A stretch of 64,000 nt of DNA, taken from assembly GCF_038502225.1 (NCBI RefSeq), contig NC_091298.1, forward strand, positions 33,134,248-33,198,247, given 5' to 3'. Positions 46,314-55,963 of this stretch are shown one piece after another. This DNA is from Cherax quadricarinatus. Taxonomy: Eukaryota; Arthropoda; Malacostraca; Decapoda; Parastacidae. Position 1 is the first letter of the stretch. Each line of letters starts with the position of its first letter. Both the position numbers and the translations under genes were made by a program. The notes beneath the pieces are model-generated. The model did not search any database. It was not told the DNA's origin and saw only the letters and a list, made by a program, of their open reading frames with translations.

Positions 46314-46375
46314 GTATTGTACTGATAAAGCCACTGGATGGTGGAACGTCTACAAAAGAAAGATATCTAGATGTT
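46314..46375 (+). ncRNA. Degenerate hammerhead motif, subfamily 2
   Basis: GUAU-UGUA-CUGAUAA-AGCCACUGGAUGGU-GGAACGUC-UACA. Stem I is intact, but the core GAAA is GGAA and the outer pairing is weakened. Confidence 0.45.
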
Positions 46376-46425
46376 GCACATGTATGTAATTCATCTTTTT
46401 TTTGGTATTATATACCACTGACGCA

Positions 46426-47560
46426 CATGTTAATTACCTATTAAGTTAATTAGTGTTCCAGTCGTCAAGGTAGATGACTTGAGCCAAAAAAAAAAAAAGA
46501 AAAAAAAATGAAAGTGATTATATGTATCCATGGAGAACCTCTGTCTACATCAAACTGTAAATTTGGGGCTGTATTTAATTAATTAGAAAGGAATGAATAT
46601 GAGTGTGTTTCACCAGTATTCATTAAAAAAACGCTTGTTTCGCTTCCTAATATACGAAAAAGTAAATAAATGTTAGAATATTTAGAAGTTATAAATTATT
46701 AAACGTTGTCATACAAAAAAATATGAAGAAACAGAACCGAAAATATGTACAGAAAGTTGGACCCACAATGCACTGGGTGTGGCAAGTAAGTGTAAAGCTC
46801 ACTATGTCTGATATTGATGGTTGAAAAACAATCATCGACCAAGGGATCTCCGGATATCAATTGAAATACGAACTTACGGATGGATTATAATTTTGGAGTC
46901 ATAGGAGGACGTAGGGCATATAGTCTCTAGTGACCTATCGCAAAGATGTGTGTGATTGATCAACAACGATTTGCTTTGGTAGAAGCCTCAAGTCAGGCAT
47001 CTAAAGTTGGTAATAGGTCTTGGTCGATCTAGATCGCTGCTGGGTAAGATAATTGCAATATTTAGGCTCTCATTCTGTCTCAAGGAATTTTTTCCCGATG
47101 TCTTAAATACACTTCAATTAGCGTTATTTAATATTCTAAGACATATTATTTATTAAGATAAATGGGGAAAAGGGAAGTTTTCCAGGATAATTGTGAGGGA
47201 AAAGTTCATTAGAAAAGATTGGTGATAGTTTAATTGGTTGAATACTTGATCTGAAAGGTGTGTGTCCTTACCTCTACCCGCCCCTTTTTCCACCTGGTGG
47301 GAGTTAACATGGGACCCTCCTGACGAATCAACATACTTGGCTTTCTGCTCCCATCAAGCCTGTAAGTATTGAGTTCCACTCTTGTTAATGTCATACTGAA
47401 TTGGGGTTTTAGTTGATTTAACCGGACCTGAATTAACGAACGTATTATAACAAAATTCTTTATGTTCTCACCATTTTTTTAAAGGTTTTCTGCCTATCAT
47501 GCGAGTGACTGCTTGTCCGGATTACAACTTTTCGTTATTCTTTTCTAGGCGAGACAAGGC
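46426..47560. other. No gene recognised; poly(A) tract at 46487-46508
   Basis: AT-rich sequence. The 22-base A-rich run at 46487-46508 could be the tail of an old retroposon, but no upstream retroposon body was recognised. Confidence 0.35.
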
Positions 47561-47639
47561 GGACAGAGGGATCTAGGCATAGATCCGAAACGTAATCCTC
47601 ATCCTTTAGGGAACTCTGCAGTTCTTGTACAGCTTTGGC

Positions 47640-47940
47640 TGATCAGTGGTTTTTCTTGAACGTCCTGCAGCCAAACTCTATTTCTTACGCCACCAACAGT
47701 TCACTGTGGTGAATATTGGCGTCTATCCTATATCGGGCGGAACTTCAGAAAAGTCACGTCCACCAATGACTACAGTGTCTTTACACCTTTGAGTATTCAT
47801 CAAACTCCCCGCAGCAAATCTCCATCTGTTACGCCGCCAGCTATTTACCTTGTTGAATATTGGGGTCCATACTGCCTTGGGCGGAACTTCACAATAGTCA
47901 CGTCCGCCAGTGACCACCGTGTTTCACCAGCAGCTTCTAG
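47640..47940 (+). repeat. 144-bp tandem duplication, diverged
   Basis: The blocks TTACGCCACCAACAGTTCAC...GGGCGGAACTTCAG and TTACGCCGCCAGCTATTTAC...GGGCGGAACTTCAC lie 144 bases apart with the order preserved (GTGAATATTGG, CGGAACTTCA, GTCACGTCCACCA). No coding function is seen. Confidence 0.6.
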
Positions 47941-48389
47941 TTCCAAACCCACAAGTGATACCTGAGCTACTTACCAATAACATCGGCACACTGGCAGACC
48001 ACCTGTTCTATATGTATATTAAATTTGTTTCACTATAGTTATTCATATATTTTATTTTTCATTATATGCTTCAGATAAGACTATTTAATGTTTTTTTCCA
48101 AAGGTTTTGCTTATTATTAACAGAATTGTTTCTTTTGTTATAATTTATTTTTCTAAGGTTTCTTTTCATGAGGAGAAATCGGCCCTTTCAAATACTTTTC
48201 AGGGTCTGAGAAGCCGTTACACTTTCACAGTAATTTAGTTTTCCCTGTAAATCAGTGTAACGAATCTTCAAAAGATACGTCACATCGTGAGGTGTCAACA
48301 TGTCGAATATTAATCAATTAGCTAAACGATTTTAGAACACCCACCTAATGTGTTTAGAAATGTATATTTTTTGTCCCTTCAACAAATTT

Positions 48390-48790
48390 ATGACAGTTAA
48401 AATACATAAAGCCTGAAGCAGTCACCGAGAAATCAAGAGTTGCAAAGCCTCCTGCAGTCACGAAGCTTCCAATAGCAATACAGTCTGAAGCAATCAAGAG
48501 GATCTTACGAGCAACAGAACCTCCAGCAGTAACACAAGGTTTAGTAGTCACTATGACTCCAGCTGTCATGAAAACTTGACCATCAGTGAAGACTCCAGCA
48601 GTCACGAAGAGCTGCAATCACATAGATTCCAACAGCCGCGATGACTCCAGCAGTCACGAAACTTCCAGCAGCAAAGAAGCCTGCAGCAGTAACAGTGAGT
48701 GCAGCAGTCAAGAAACCTTCAACAGTCATAAAGCCTCCAGCAAGCACTAGGCATGTACTAGCCAGCTAAGAAGTTTCTGGCAGTTACAAA
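48390..48790. repeat. Degenerate minisatellite (CCTCCAGCAGTCACGAAG-like)
   Basis: Phrases GCCTCCTGCAGTCACGAAGC, ACTCCAGCAGTCACGAAG, CTTCCAGCAGCAAAGAAGCC and CCTTCAACAGTCATAAAGCC recur at about 15-36 base spacing. The minus-strand frame with recurrent FVTAGG is a by-product. Confidence 0.55.
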
Positions 48791-49325
48791 TTTTCTGCAC
48801 TAACATTCGGCATTCTTCGTGCACTCACCTCACGATATCTGTAACAAAGAGCTTAACAAAAGATCCTAGGGGGAATCTTATCACATCAAATGCCTTATTC
48901 TCCCACCAGGATCGTTCGTAACAGCTACTCCAAATTTTCATCTCAGAATACATCCCGACTGCATATACCGTAAAGGAAAAAAAAACTATTTGGTAAGGGT
49001 GAAACAAAGATATTGATATTGTACACAGGAGCAGATGTGAGTGAAGGCGAGATGAGTACAGCTTCAACAACAGGCAATACTCATCTTAGGATATTGGAAA
49101 CTGTTTATCGACTATCGACGAGGATCATCGCTTTAGAGATATCAGTATCGGAGTCAGCGTTACATTTCCAATTTAGTTCGTCTTCGATGTTCATTGTTAA
49201 GATGATGCTTTCCTTCTGTCTGACCCCAGCGAAATGATCGCACAATACGCGAGACCAGACACAGCCCACATTCTTGAAAAATTAATGTGCTACATACGTT
49301 AAAATATTTTCAAAGAGAAAAATTA
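48791..49325. other. No gene recognised
   Basis: Unremarkable sequence with short frames on both strands and no domain. Confidence 0.35.

Positions 49326-49412
<87 letters not shown>
49326..49412 (+). repeat. (GT)n microsatellite at a LINE 3' end
   Basis: About 87 bases of GT. On the minus strand it is (AC)n directly following the 3' end of the LINE fragment at 49413-51056. Confidence 0.95.
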
Positions 49413-49415
<3 letters not shown>

Positions 49416-49713
49416 TACTCGTCTAATTGTACTCACCTATTTGCGGTTGCAGGGGATGAGTCACTGTTCCTGGCCCTGCCTCATCGATGGTCGCCAGTAG
49501 GTCCACTCTCTTCCTGTTCCATGAGCTTTATCGTGTCTCCTCTTAAAACAATGTATGAATCCTGCCTCCACTGTATCACTCTCCAAATTGTTCCACTTTT
49601 TGACAACTCTATGAGTAAAGAAATGCTTCCTAACATCCCTGTGACTCATCTGAGTTTTCAACTTCCAGTTGTGACTCCTTGTTGCTGTGTCCTATATGTG
49701 AAACATTTTGTCA

Positions 49714-49900
49714 TAAGAACATAAGAAAGAAGGAACACTGCAACAGGCCTATTAACCCATGCGGAGCAGGTCCATGTCCCCCCCCAGGATTAGACCAATG
49801 ACCCACCCAGTCTGGTCATCCCCACTCAAGGATGGAGCACTGTACCAGACCCAGCAGCACAAGCTAGTCAGGTCCAACTCACACCCACCCACACCCACTG
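49714..49900 (-). mobile_element. 5'-truncated CR1 3' end nested in LINE
   Basis: The sequence CATAAGAACATAAGAAAGAA, GGAACACTGCAACAGGCCTA and CAGGTCCAACTCACACCCAC matches the 3' region at 22717-22915. The host LINE phrase GAAACATTTTGT | CCTTATCCACCTTGTC is contiguous in the relative at 51428 (GAAACATTCTGTCCCTATCC), which proves insertion. Confidence 0.75.
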
Positions 49901-50059
49901 TCCTTATCCACCTTGTCAATTCCTCTCAGCATTCTGTATGTCGTTATTATGTCCCCCCTTTCCTGTCTGTCCAGTGTCGTCAGGTTGAGTTCCCTTAATC
50001 TCTCATCATTGGATATACCCCTCAACTTCGGGACTAGTCTTGCAGACTTTTTCACTTTT

Positions 50060-50451
50060 GCACATGTGTCTAATTTATCAACATGTCGGTTCTCTGAACC
50101 ATTCATCTACAAACCTGTTAGACACTGCAACTTCTTGGGATCTTAATACTTAGGAATTCTTCGCTTGCCTAATTCTTGGGCACGACCTACTTCCACATTG
50201 AACAAATGTAACACCACCTATGACTGCTACACCTCTCCTGCCATACGGTTTATAAGCTGCTTCTCCGCTCATATGCCGTATTCTATTCAAGATTGATGGA
50301 CTGAACACATCGACTCAAGGTTGAGGGACTGATTACCTCATTCTCCTCCTGTTCTTCAAGTTTCTCCTAAGTATGGACTGATGAAGCCACTGTGTGGCGA
50401 AACGTTTCCTCAATAAAGATACGCAAGAGTTGCACATGTGTCTAATTTATC
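50060..50451 (+). mobile_element. Complete hammerhead element nested in LINE
   Basis: The element starts with GCACATGTGTCTAATTTATC, continues with the unit start ATGTCGGTTCTCTGAACCAT (50083) and ends with a second GCACATGTGTCTAATTTATC at 50432-50451. It is therefore one unit plus the tail of a preceding unit, i.e. a 20-base terminal direct repeat. The flanking CACTTTT at 50053 and 50452 is a plausible 7-bp target duplication in the LINE. The body is colinear with the 371-bp units at 60318 and 60689. Confidence 0.75.
50371..50422 (+). ncRNA. Hammerhead ribozyme-like motif, subfamily 1
   Basis: GUAU-GGA-CUGAUGA-GCCAC UGU GUGGC-GAAACGUU-UCC-UCAAUAAAG-AUAC. All core bases and all stem I and II pairs are intact. 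Confidence 0.75.
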
Positions 50452-51058
50452 CACTTTTTCTAATTTCTTGACGTGCCTGACCAGGTGTGGGTGCCATACT
50501 AGTGCTGCATACTCCAGTATGGGCCTCACGTACACGGTGTACAGTGTATTTAATGACCTCTTACTCAGGTATCGAAGCGTTATGCTTAAGTTTGCAAGGT
50601 GCCCATTTGCTGCAGCAGTTATTTAGTTGATGTACCTCAGGAGATATGCTCGGTATTATACTCATCCCAAGATCCTATTCCTTGAGTGTGGTTTGTAGTC
50701 TTTGGCCCCCTAGCCTGTATTCCATCTGCTGTCTCCTTTGTCTTTCTCCAATCTTCATGACTTTTCACTTGGTGGGGTTAAACTCCAGGAGCCAATTGCT
50801 GGACAAGGCTTATAGCCTGTCCAGATCCTTTGTAGTACTATCTGATCCTCATCCGTTTGAATTCGTCACATTAACCTCACATTGTTTGCAAACAGGGACA
50901 CCTTTGAAGCTATCCTTCCGTTATGTCATTCATATATACCAGAAACAACAACGGTTCAAGAACTGACCTGCGTGGAATCTCGCTCGTTACAGGCACCCAC
51001 TCTGACGCCTCGTCACGCACCGTCACTTGTCGTTTCCTTCCTGTCAGGTATTCTCTGA

Positions 51059-51059
<1 letters not shown>

Positions 51060-51108
<49 letters not shown>
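51060..51108 (+). repeat. (GT)n microsatellite at a LINE 3' end
   Basis: About 48 bases of GT. On the minus strand it lies downstream of the LINE 3' end at 51150-51200, separated by about 45 bases of impure TG-rich sequence. Confidence 0.93.
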
Positions 51109-51110
<2 letters not shown>

Positions 51111-52036
51111 TTGGAGTGAATGTGATAATGTAAATGTGTTAGCGTGTATGTGTACTCATCTATTTGTACTTACCTGTTTGTGGTTGCACGGGTCGATTGA
51201 CAGCTCCTGGCCCAGTTTCTTCTGTGGTCGTTAATAGGTCCACTCTTTCCCTACTCCAAGAGCTTTATCGTACCTCATGTTTGGATCATGCCTCCGCTGC
51301 ATCACTCACCAGATTGTTCCACTTCCAGACAACTCTAAACTGAAGAAATACTTCCTAACATATCTAGGACTCATCTGCGTTTTCAATTTCCAGATTTGTC
51401 CCCTTGTTCGTGTGTTCCATCTCTGAAACATTCTGTCCCTATCCACTTTGTCAAATTTCCCTCAGCATTTTATACATCATTAACATGTCCCTCCTTGATT
51501 GCAGTTTTGTCAGGTTGTTTTCCCTTTACATCCCCGTGACTTATCCGAGTTTTCATCTTCCTGTTGTGAATCCTTGTTGCTGTGTTCAATCTCTAAAACA
51601 TTCTGTCCCTATCCACTTTGTCAATTCCTCTCAGTATTTTTATGTCGTTTAATGTCCCCCCCCCCTATCCCTCCTGTCCACCAGTGTCGTCAGGTTGATT
51701 TCCCTTTATCTCTCCTCGTAGGACATACCCATAGCTCTGGAACTAGTCTTTTTGCAAACTTTTGCACTTTCTTGAATTTCTTAGCGTGTTCGACCTGGTG
51801 TGCGTTCCATACTGGTAACGGTGTAGTGTTGTGAATGACTCCTTACTTAGATGTCGGAATGTATTTCTTAGTTTTGCAAGGCTCCTACATGCTGCAGTTA
51901 TTTGATATACACCTCAGGGGATGTGCTCTGTATGATGCTCACCCCAAGATCCTTTACTTTGTGTGAAGCTTGCAGCCTTTGGCCCCCGAGCCTGCGGTCT
52001 TTGACCTTCCCCAATCTTCCTGACTTTGCACTTGAA
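51109..52036 (-). mobile_element. Second LINE family (CR1-B-like), copy 1
   Basis: On the minus strand the copy begins near 52036 (CACTTGAAAAATA boundary) with FKCKVRKIGEGQRPQA in one frame, a post-YADD region. It ends at GTGCAACCACAAACAGGTAA and the TG-rich tail. The phrase AACATTCTGTCCCTATCCAC recurs at 51430 and 51599, so about 170 bases of the C-terminal region are duplicated in tandem. No catalytic box remains. Confidence 0.6.
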
Positions 52037-52545
52037 AAATATAAACGTATCGCCCTTTCTGCTTCAGAGTATGGCAAGTAGGTGTCGGCCAACGTAGAGG
52101 CACAGGTGTAGTCCCATGCAATCTGCTTACCATCCTTCCAGGGTAGTATGTTTACACTATTTTGACCCATTTGGTATCTGTCAGACCTCAGTACTTGAGG
52201 TTCCCGTTTTGCCGGGCAACGGGCTGTGGCGAGACTTCTCTTGATGACGTCGTTAACCTCCTCATGTCCGGCATACTTCCCTTCTGATGTATGACAGACG
52301 AGACCATGTAGTCTAAACTCATCAGCTGACGCGGTGCCGCAAATGCACCTATGTTCGGTGAGTATGAGGGAGGCTAGGCGAAGAACTATACCAATCTGAA
52401 TAGCCTGTGGGTCGATTCGAGTACCCAGGGAGAAACTGAGAGCAGCTGAAATTAAATCTTCTGAACGTGGTCCCTTCATCGCTAGGAAACGAGCTTTGTC
52501 CTTTCTAGATGCGTTGTTGAGCATTGTGCTGGAATTTTTTTCCAC
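51898..52545 (-). pseudogene. C-terminal extension of the YLDDGT RT (fused to LINE sequence)
   Basis: A 215-codon frame. Residues 1-165 hold the RT C-terminal extension (LRLASLILTEHRCICGTASA, HGLVCHTSEGKYAGHEEVND, SLATARCPAKREPQ and WDYTCASTLADTYLP); the pattern C-x-C...HGLVC with later RSD and WD resembles a restriction-endonuclease-like fold, which is inference. From about residue 170 the frame reads into the CR1-B fragment (RRLGGQRLQASHKVKDLGVS), so the ORF is a chance fusion across an insertion junction at about 52036. Confidence 0.55.
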
Positions 52546-54268
52546 AATTGGTTTGTTCCAGTGCGTGGCTGCTTAGATGAACTTTGGGTCGTGAGCTCCT
52601 ACAACACTTCTCAGGGATTCAGGGACAATCTTCTTTACATGTTCACTGGTAGCCAAACACGAAGACAGAAATGCACGTAAAGCTACGTGCGTTGCGTTGC
52701 GCACCCTTATGTGTACTAGTCGCACTTGAAGAGTTGCTTGATCCCATTGGTGATCTTCCAGTGATAGAGTCGAGGCCTTCCTAAAGATAGATCTCAGGAG
52801 TGCTTCACATTCACTGAATGTGAGGTTGTCAAATGAGGGTGCTCACCTCAAGAAGTTAGTCTTAGCAGAATTAGACACCTTGTGAGAAGATACAGTGCAT
52901 CATAGGCATCCAGATTACTTATTCATTTTTCGATCCTTTTCAGGTCATTCAATCCTTGAGGACTGTGCCGATGGCTTGATGAGCCAGCGGTGCTCCTAAT
53001 AGGATGCTCTTGGACGGGGTGGTACTTGAGGCTTCAGGAAGGACTGTTCGCACAGCTGCAATTATTTCCTTGTTTGTGATGATTTCACACTTGGAGGGAC
53101 TGAGAATGAGTCGTAAGGCCTTTTCCCTGTGACTTCACCAGTTGTAGGTCCTCTAGCAGGGAATCTTCCTTACCTGCCACAGTGCCATCATCCAGATACC
53201 AGATACTGAGTTCGCTGAGCAAGCTGGTAGTTCCCTTACCCCCATGCAGAAGATAAATGGAGTGAGAGGGGTCACCCTGCTGAACCCCCTCTGATAAGGG
53301 GATTTCATGCTCACCAAATAAAAGAATTGAAATTTTGCTGTAGCCGGCTGAAATGGAAAAAGACTGGGGAACTGCACTCTGACAGCTGGCAAGATTACAT
53401 CTCTTTTCATCATGTTAAAGGCATTCCTAAAGTCTAGTTTAACCAAGTCCATGTCTTCTGCTAAGTCCCTGATGTAAGCCCTTACTGTATGAGCTGCTGC
53501 TTCACTGCTCTGAGAGACCCCAAAGCCCAATTAATTTGGCTGGAGTGAACTGGCGGATTCTGTGCGAACATGTCTTACTGTAGCTTCGGCAACGAGACAG
53601 CGAAGAGTGTTACCAACAGCAATGGGTCTGATTCTCCCATCCTTCTTCAAAGCGCATAACGAGGCTCCCCAAAAAAGTTTAATTTCTTCAATAATTCGTC
53701 CCTCCTGGCAGTTGTTGGCGAAGGTTAACTCAGAAAGTAGAATTGATTCAGCTGTTCCAAGCACCAGATTTACCATCTCTTTGATGTGTTGTGCTACCTC
53801 CGGCAGATCCTGCTGGAAATAACACTATTGCTTTATAAACTTCTGATTCAGTCAAAATTAACTGTCCAGTGATGGGATCATTATCAGGGTTGTTAATAAT
53901 ACTGGTCTTCCTGGTTGGGAGCTTGTCTGTTAGTGCCTGAGCTCTGGCCTCATCTTTGGGAGCAACTGTGTCGTCACTTGTCATTCTAATTGCTTCCACT
54001 TTTTTGCCTTCAGTTTTTTGCTAACCTGTACACAGGTTTTCTCATTTTCACTGGAAGTTTCTTCGGTCTGCCTCGGTGATTTTTGCGATGATGGGGCAGA
54101 GGGATACAATTGTCTGTTCTTGGGTAGTTACGCACTGCTGTGATGACTAATGTGGTTAGCAATTTGCCGCATCTTGCAGGAACTGCTAGACAGACGTTGC
54201 CAAATAGGAGCAGGTTGCGCCAAGCCTTAATGGTGCCCAGGGCTTCTAAGTTGATGGAACCTCCATTT
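52037..54268 (-). mobile_element. Unassigned non-LTR-type retroelement with YLDDGT reverse transcriptase
   Basis: On the minus strand: an N-terminal segment LEALGTIKAWRNLLLFGN (about 54230), RIRPIAVGNTLRCLVAEA (53620), motif A DLVKLDFRNAFNMMKRDV (53440), motif B EGVQQGDP in one frame (53280), motif C WYLDDGTVAG (53190), SKCEIIT (53085), LPEASSTTPSKSILLGAPL (53020), and a C-terminal extension with CGTASADEFRLHGLVC, RSLATARCPAKREPQVLRSD and ILPWKDGKQIAWDYTCASTL (52100-52330). The Cys/His-plus-'W.....WD.T' tail resembles a nuclease-like extension. I know such RTs from marine invertebrates but cannot name the clade. Multiple frameshifts are present. Confidence 0.65.
53153..53999 (-). pseudogene. 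RT core of the YLDDGT element
   Basis: Frames 53999-53748, 53776-53531 and 53530-53153 are consecutive. They contain KLFWGASLCALKKDGRIRPI (fingers), motif A KLDFRNAFNMM with the catalytic Asp intact, and motif B as GVQQGDP in a neighbouring frame. Motif C WYLDDGTVAG also lies one frame off the annotated frame, which there reads GIWMMALWQV. At least three indels and a stop at 53531-53533 inactivate it. Confidence 0.6.
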
Positions 54269-54359
54269 TCCTGGTTTAGAATGCAATTTCAATAAAACAA
54301 TACAACTACTGAAAGGCAAAGATGAAATAATTAAAAAAATTACTTCCACTGATCCTTCT

Positions 54360-54827
54360 TTGCCCTATATGTATGGATTAATAAAAACGTCCAAACCAGA
54401 TAATCCAGTTAGACCAATTAATAGGTTCATAGGTTCAGTTTTTTATATGTTATCTAAATGGCTTGTTGATAATTTGAGCCCTATTTTTGGAAAAATTTCT
54501 AACTTTAATGTTAAAAATAACATAGACTTAGTGAATAAATTAAGCACCTTGATTGACTTAAATGACTTCAACATGGTTAGTTTTGATTTTTCTTCCTTGT
54601 TTACAAAAGTTCCAGTTGATGAATTATTAAGTTTCTTATCTGAAAAACATGTTAATTACGATTTAACATTGCCAGTTCCTACTATCATTAAACTTATTAA
54701 ACTTTGCACTGTTGATGCAAAATTTGTATTTAATGATGAATTTTACACTCAGAAGTTTGGTATGGCAATGGGAAATCCTCCTTCATCTGTTCTTAGTAAC
54801 TTATACATGAAATTTTTTGAAACATGA
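54360..54827 (+). pseudogene. Penelope-like reverse transcriptase, N-terminal and palm
   Basis: The 155-codon frame carries MPYMYGLIKTSKPDNPVRPI (the Penelope RT entry 'P..YG..K.HK...PLRPI'-like), motif A NMVSFDFSSLFTKVPVDELL with the catalytic Asp, and motif B KFGMAMGNPPSSVLSNLYMK (usual G..MG.PLSP..A...ME). The frame extends upstream in the same register to about 54290 (LLKGKDEIIKKITSTDPSLP). It stops right after motif B at 54825-54827. Confidence 0.8.
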
Positions 54828-55157
54828 CTGCTTAATACAATCCTTCCTAACAGAGCTAAATGATTTAGATATGTTGATATTTTGTGTCTTATGCCCAAGA
54901 ATGTAGATATAAACCATTTCCTTGTTAAATTAAATAGCTTAGCCCATTCTATAAACTTTACTGTTGAGTTCGAAGCAAATAACTCATTGCCTTTTCTAGA
55001 TGTTTTAATTATTAAGAGTAACAATGACTTTAAATTTAAAATTTACAGAAAACCTACAAATAACTGGTCCTATGTACACTGTTATTCTTCACATCAAGAT
55101 CGAGTTAAACTGTTGGTTTCCTCATCAATGTTTTTTCAGAGCTTCACGTATTTGTAG
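54828..55157 (+). pseudogene. Penelope-like RT, motif C and thumb
   Basis: After two stops the translation reads FRYVDILCLMPKNVDINHFL, where Penelope elements have RYVDD; the second Asp appears to be missing. Then LVKLNSLAHSINFTVEFEAN, SLPFLDVLIIKSN and FKFKIYRKPTNNWSYVHCYS (the YRKPT block) follow. It ends at a stop at 55155 after a frame change into the next segment. Confidence 0.75.
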
Positions 55158-55626
55158 CCAAGAGTTCATAGATGAAGAAATATCCAAAATTTATGAAATA
55201 ACTAATGTTCTAAAATATCCAAGAAACGTAATTGATAAATCTTTTAAAATTGCTAGAAATACTTTTTACAATCCAAAAAGGGACAACCAACCGTATTTAA
55301 TTAAAAATACATTGGTTCTCCCTTACCATGAAAACTTGGCTGATGTGCCTTCTCTTCTTAAGACCTTTAATATCAAAATTGTATTTAAAAATCATGATAC
55401 GGTAAAAAAAAAACTTTTAAGAATTCCGCCCAAAATGCTGACGGATGTGCATAAGATTCCCCGTAAATTTTGCGATAAAGTTTATTACGCTCAAACTGGT
55501 AAAGGTCTCGAACTAAGGTTGAAACAACATAAATATAGCATTAGAACTGGACAAGAAAGTTGTATCAAAGAAATCCATGGTCGACAGGAATATAATCTTA
55601 TCATGTTTCATAAAAAGCAGTTTTGA
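55024..55626 (+). pseudogene. Penelope-like C-terminus with GIY-YIG endonuclease
   Basis: In this frame the homologous part begins near 55120 (FRASRICSQEFIDEEISKIY). It continues through NVLKYPRNVIDKSFKIARN, LVLPYHENLADVPSLLKTFN and IVFKNHDTVKKKLLRIPPKM. The GIY-YIG core is IPRKFCDKVYYAQTGKGLEL, followed by RLKQHK (usual IPC..C...YIGQT...R...H). The Cys to Arg change and YYAQT for YIGQT suggest decay. The codons before 55120 are an out-of-frame shadow of the thumb. Confidence 0.78.
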
Positions 55627-55640
55627 AAATAATATATTTC

Positions 55641-55885
55641 CTTTGGTTTATATAAATTGGATTCATTTATATTTAATAAAATTTGGGAAGAATTTAATGA
55701 TACATTAGACAAGTAATAAATCTTAATTCATGGGTAGAGTATTAGGTGGGTTCCACAGAGTTGGGTGTCGTCACGCGTGTGTAAGGTGTTGCTTTGTTGT
55801 GGTCACGTGACGGTGAGGTGTAGTCTTGACCCTTTATATGCCTTTGATGTTTTGTTTATTATATCTATATCTATGTCTATATATC

Positions 55886-55888
<3 letters not shown>
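55641..55888. other. Penelope 3' flank, no gene recognised
   Basis: This includes GTCGTCACGCGTGTGTAAGG and a stretch ending CCTTTATATGCC before the TA repeat. It may be Penelope 3' untranslated sequence. No hammerhead was seen. Confidence 0.4.

Positions 55889-55961
<73 letters not shown>
55889..55961 (+). repeat. (TA)n microsatellite
   Basis: About 72 bases of TA, preceded by impure TATC/TATG units. Confidence 0.96.

Positions 55962-55963
<2 letters not shown>

Larger units (their letters stand above)
46095..46425. mobile_element. Inverted pair of subfamily-2 hammerhead elements
   Basis: The left half is minus (motif 46123-46175) and the right half plus (motif 46314-46375). Outer ends mirror: ATACACATTTGCATCATCTG and AGATGTTGCACATGTATG. 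Inner bodies also correspond (GACATAATCTGAAGA versus TTCAGATAATGTCCATG). The structure is a roughly 330-bp imperfect palindrome. Confidence 0.65.
49413..51056 (-). mobile_element. Second LINE family (CR1-B-like), copy 2, with two nested insertions
   Basis: The minus-strand translation shows RT motifs in order, broken by stops: VPVTSEIPRRSVLEPLLFLV (motif B region, about 51000-50940), NWLLEFNPTK (about 50790), ISNDERLRELNLTTLDRQER and GDIITTYRMLRGIDKVDK (50030-49900), and DVRKHFFTHRVVKKWNNLES (49600-49640). The 3' end is TGCAACCGCAAATAGGTGAG then (AC)n. The family differs from the 22.7-kb CR1 (LKLTTLDRQERGD versus LNLHSLERRRIRGD). It is split by a CR1 tail (49714-49899) and by a hammerhead element (50060-50451). 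Confidence 0.7.
54270..55640 (+). mobile_element. Penelope-like retroelement (RT plus GIY-YIG)
   Basis: Plus-strand frames 54360-54827, 54882-55157 and 55024-55626 give a Penelope-type RT and a C-terminal GIY-YIG endonuclease in order. The left end abuts the antisense YLDDGT element near 54270. No hammerhead motif was found within 300 bases on either side, so the terminal repeats are missing. The copy is dead: stops near 54826 and 54860 and frame changes near 55120. Confidence 0.82.

Noticed and set aside
46487..46508. Processed pseudogene tail
   Set aside because: The A-rich run has no recognisable upstream transcript-like sequence and no matching target duplication.
49287..49724. 145-codon ORF with a CVCVCV tract
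   Set aside because: It results from the (GT)n repeat read through antisense LINE sequence.
51898..52545. Independent 215-codon gene
   Set aside because: The frame crosses an insertion junction near 52036, joining the YLDDGT RT tail to antisense LINE sequence; it is a chance fusion.
55641..55888. Hammerhead motif in the 3' region of the Penelope copy
   Set aside because: I searched both strands by eye for CTGANNA with GAAAC within 40 bases and found none.
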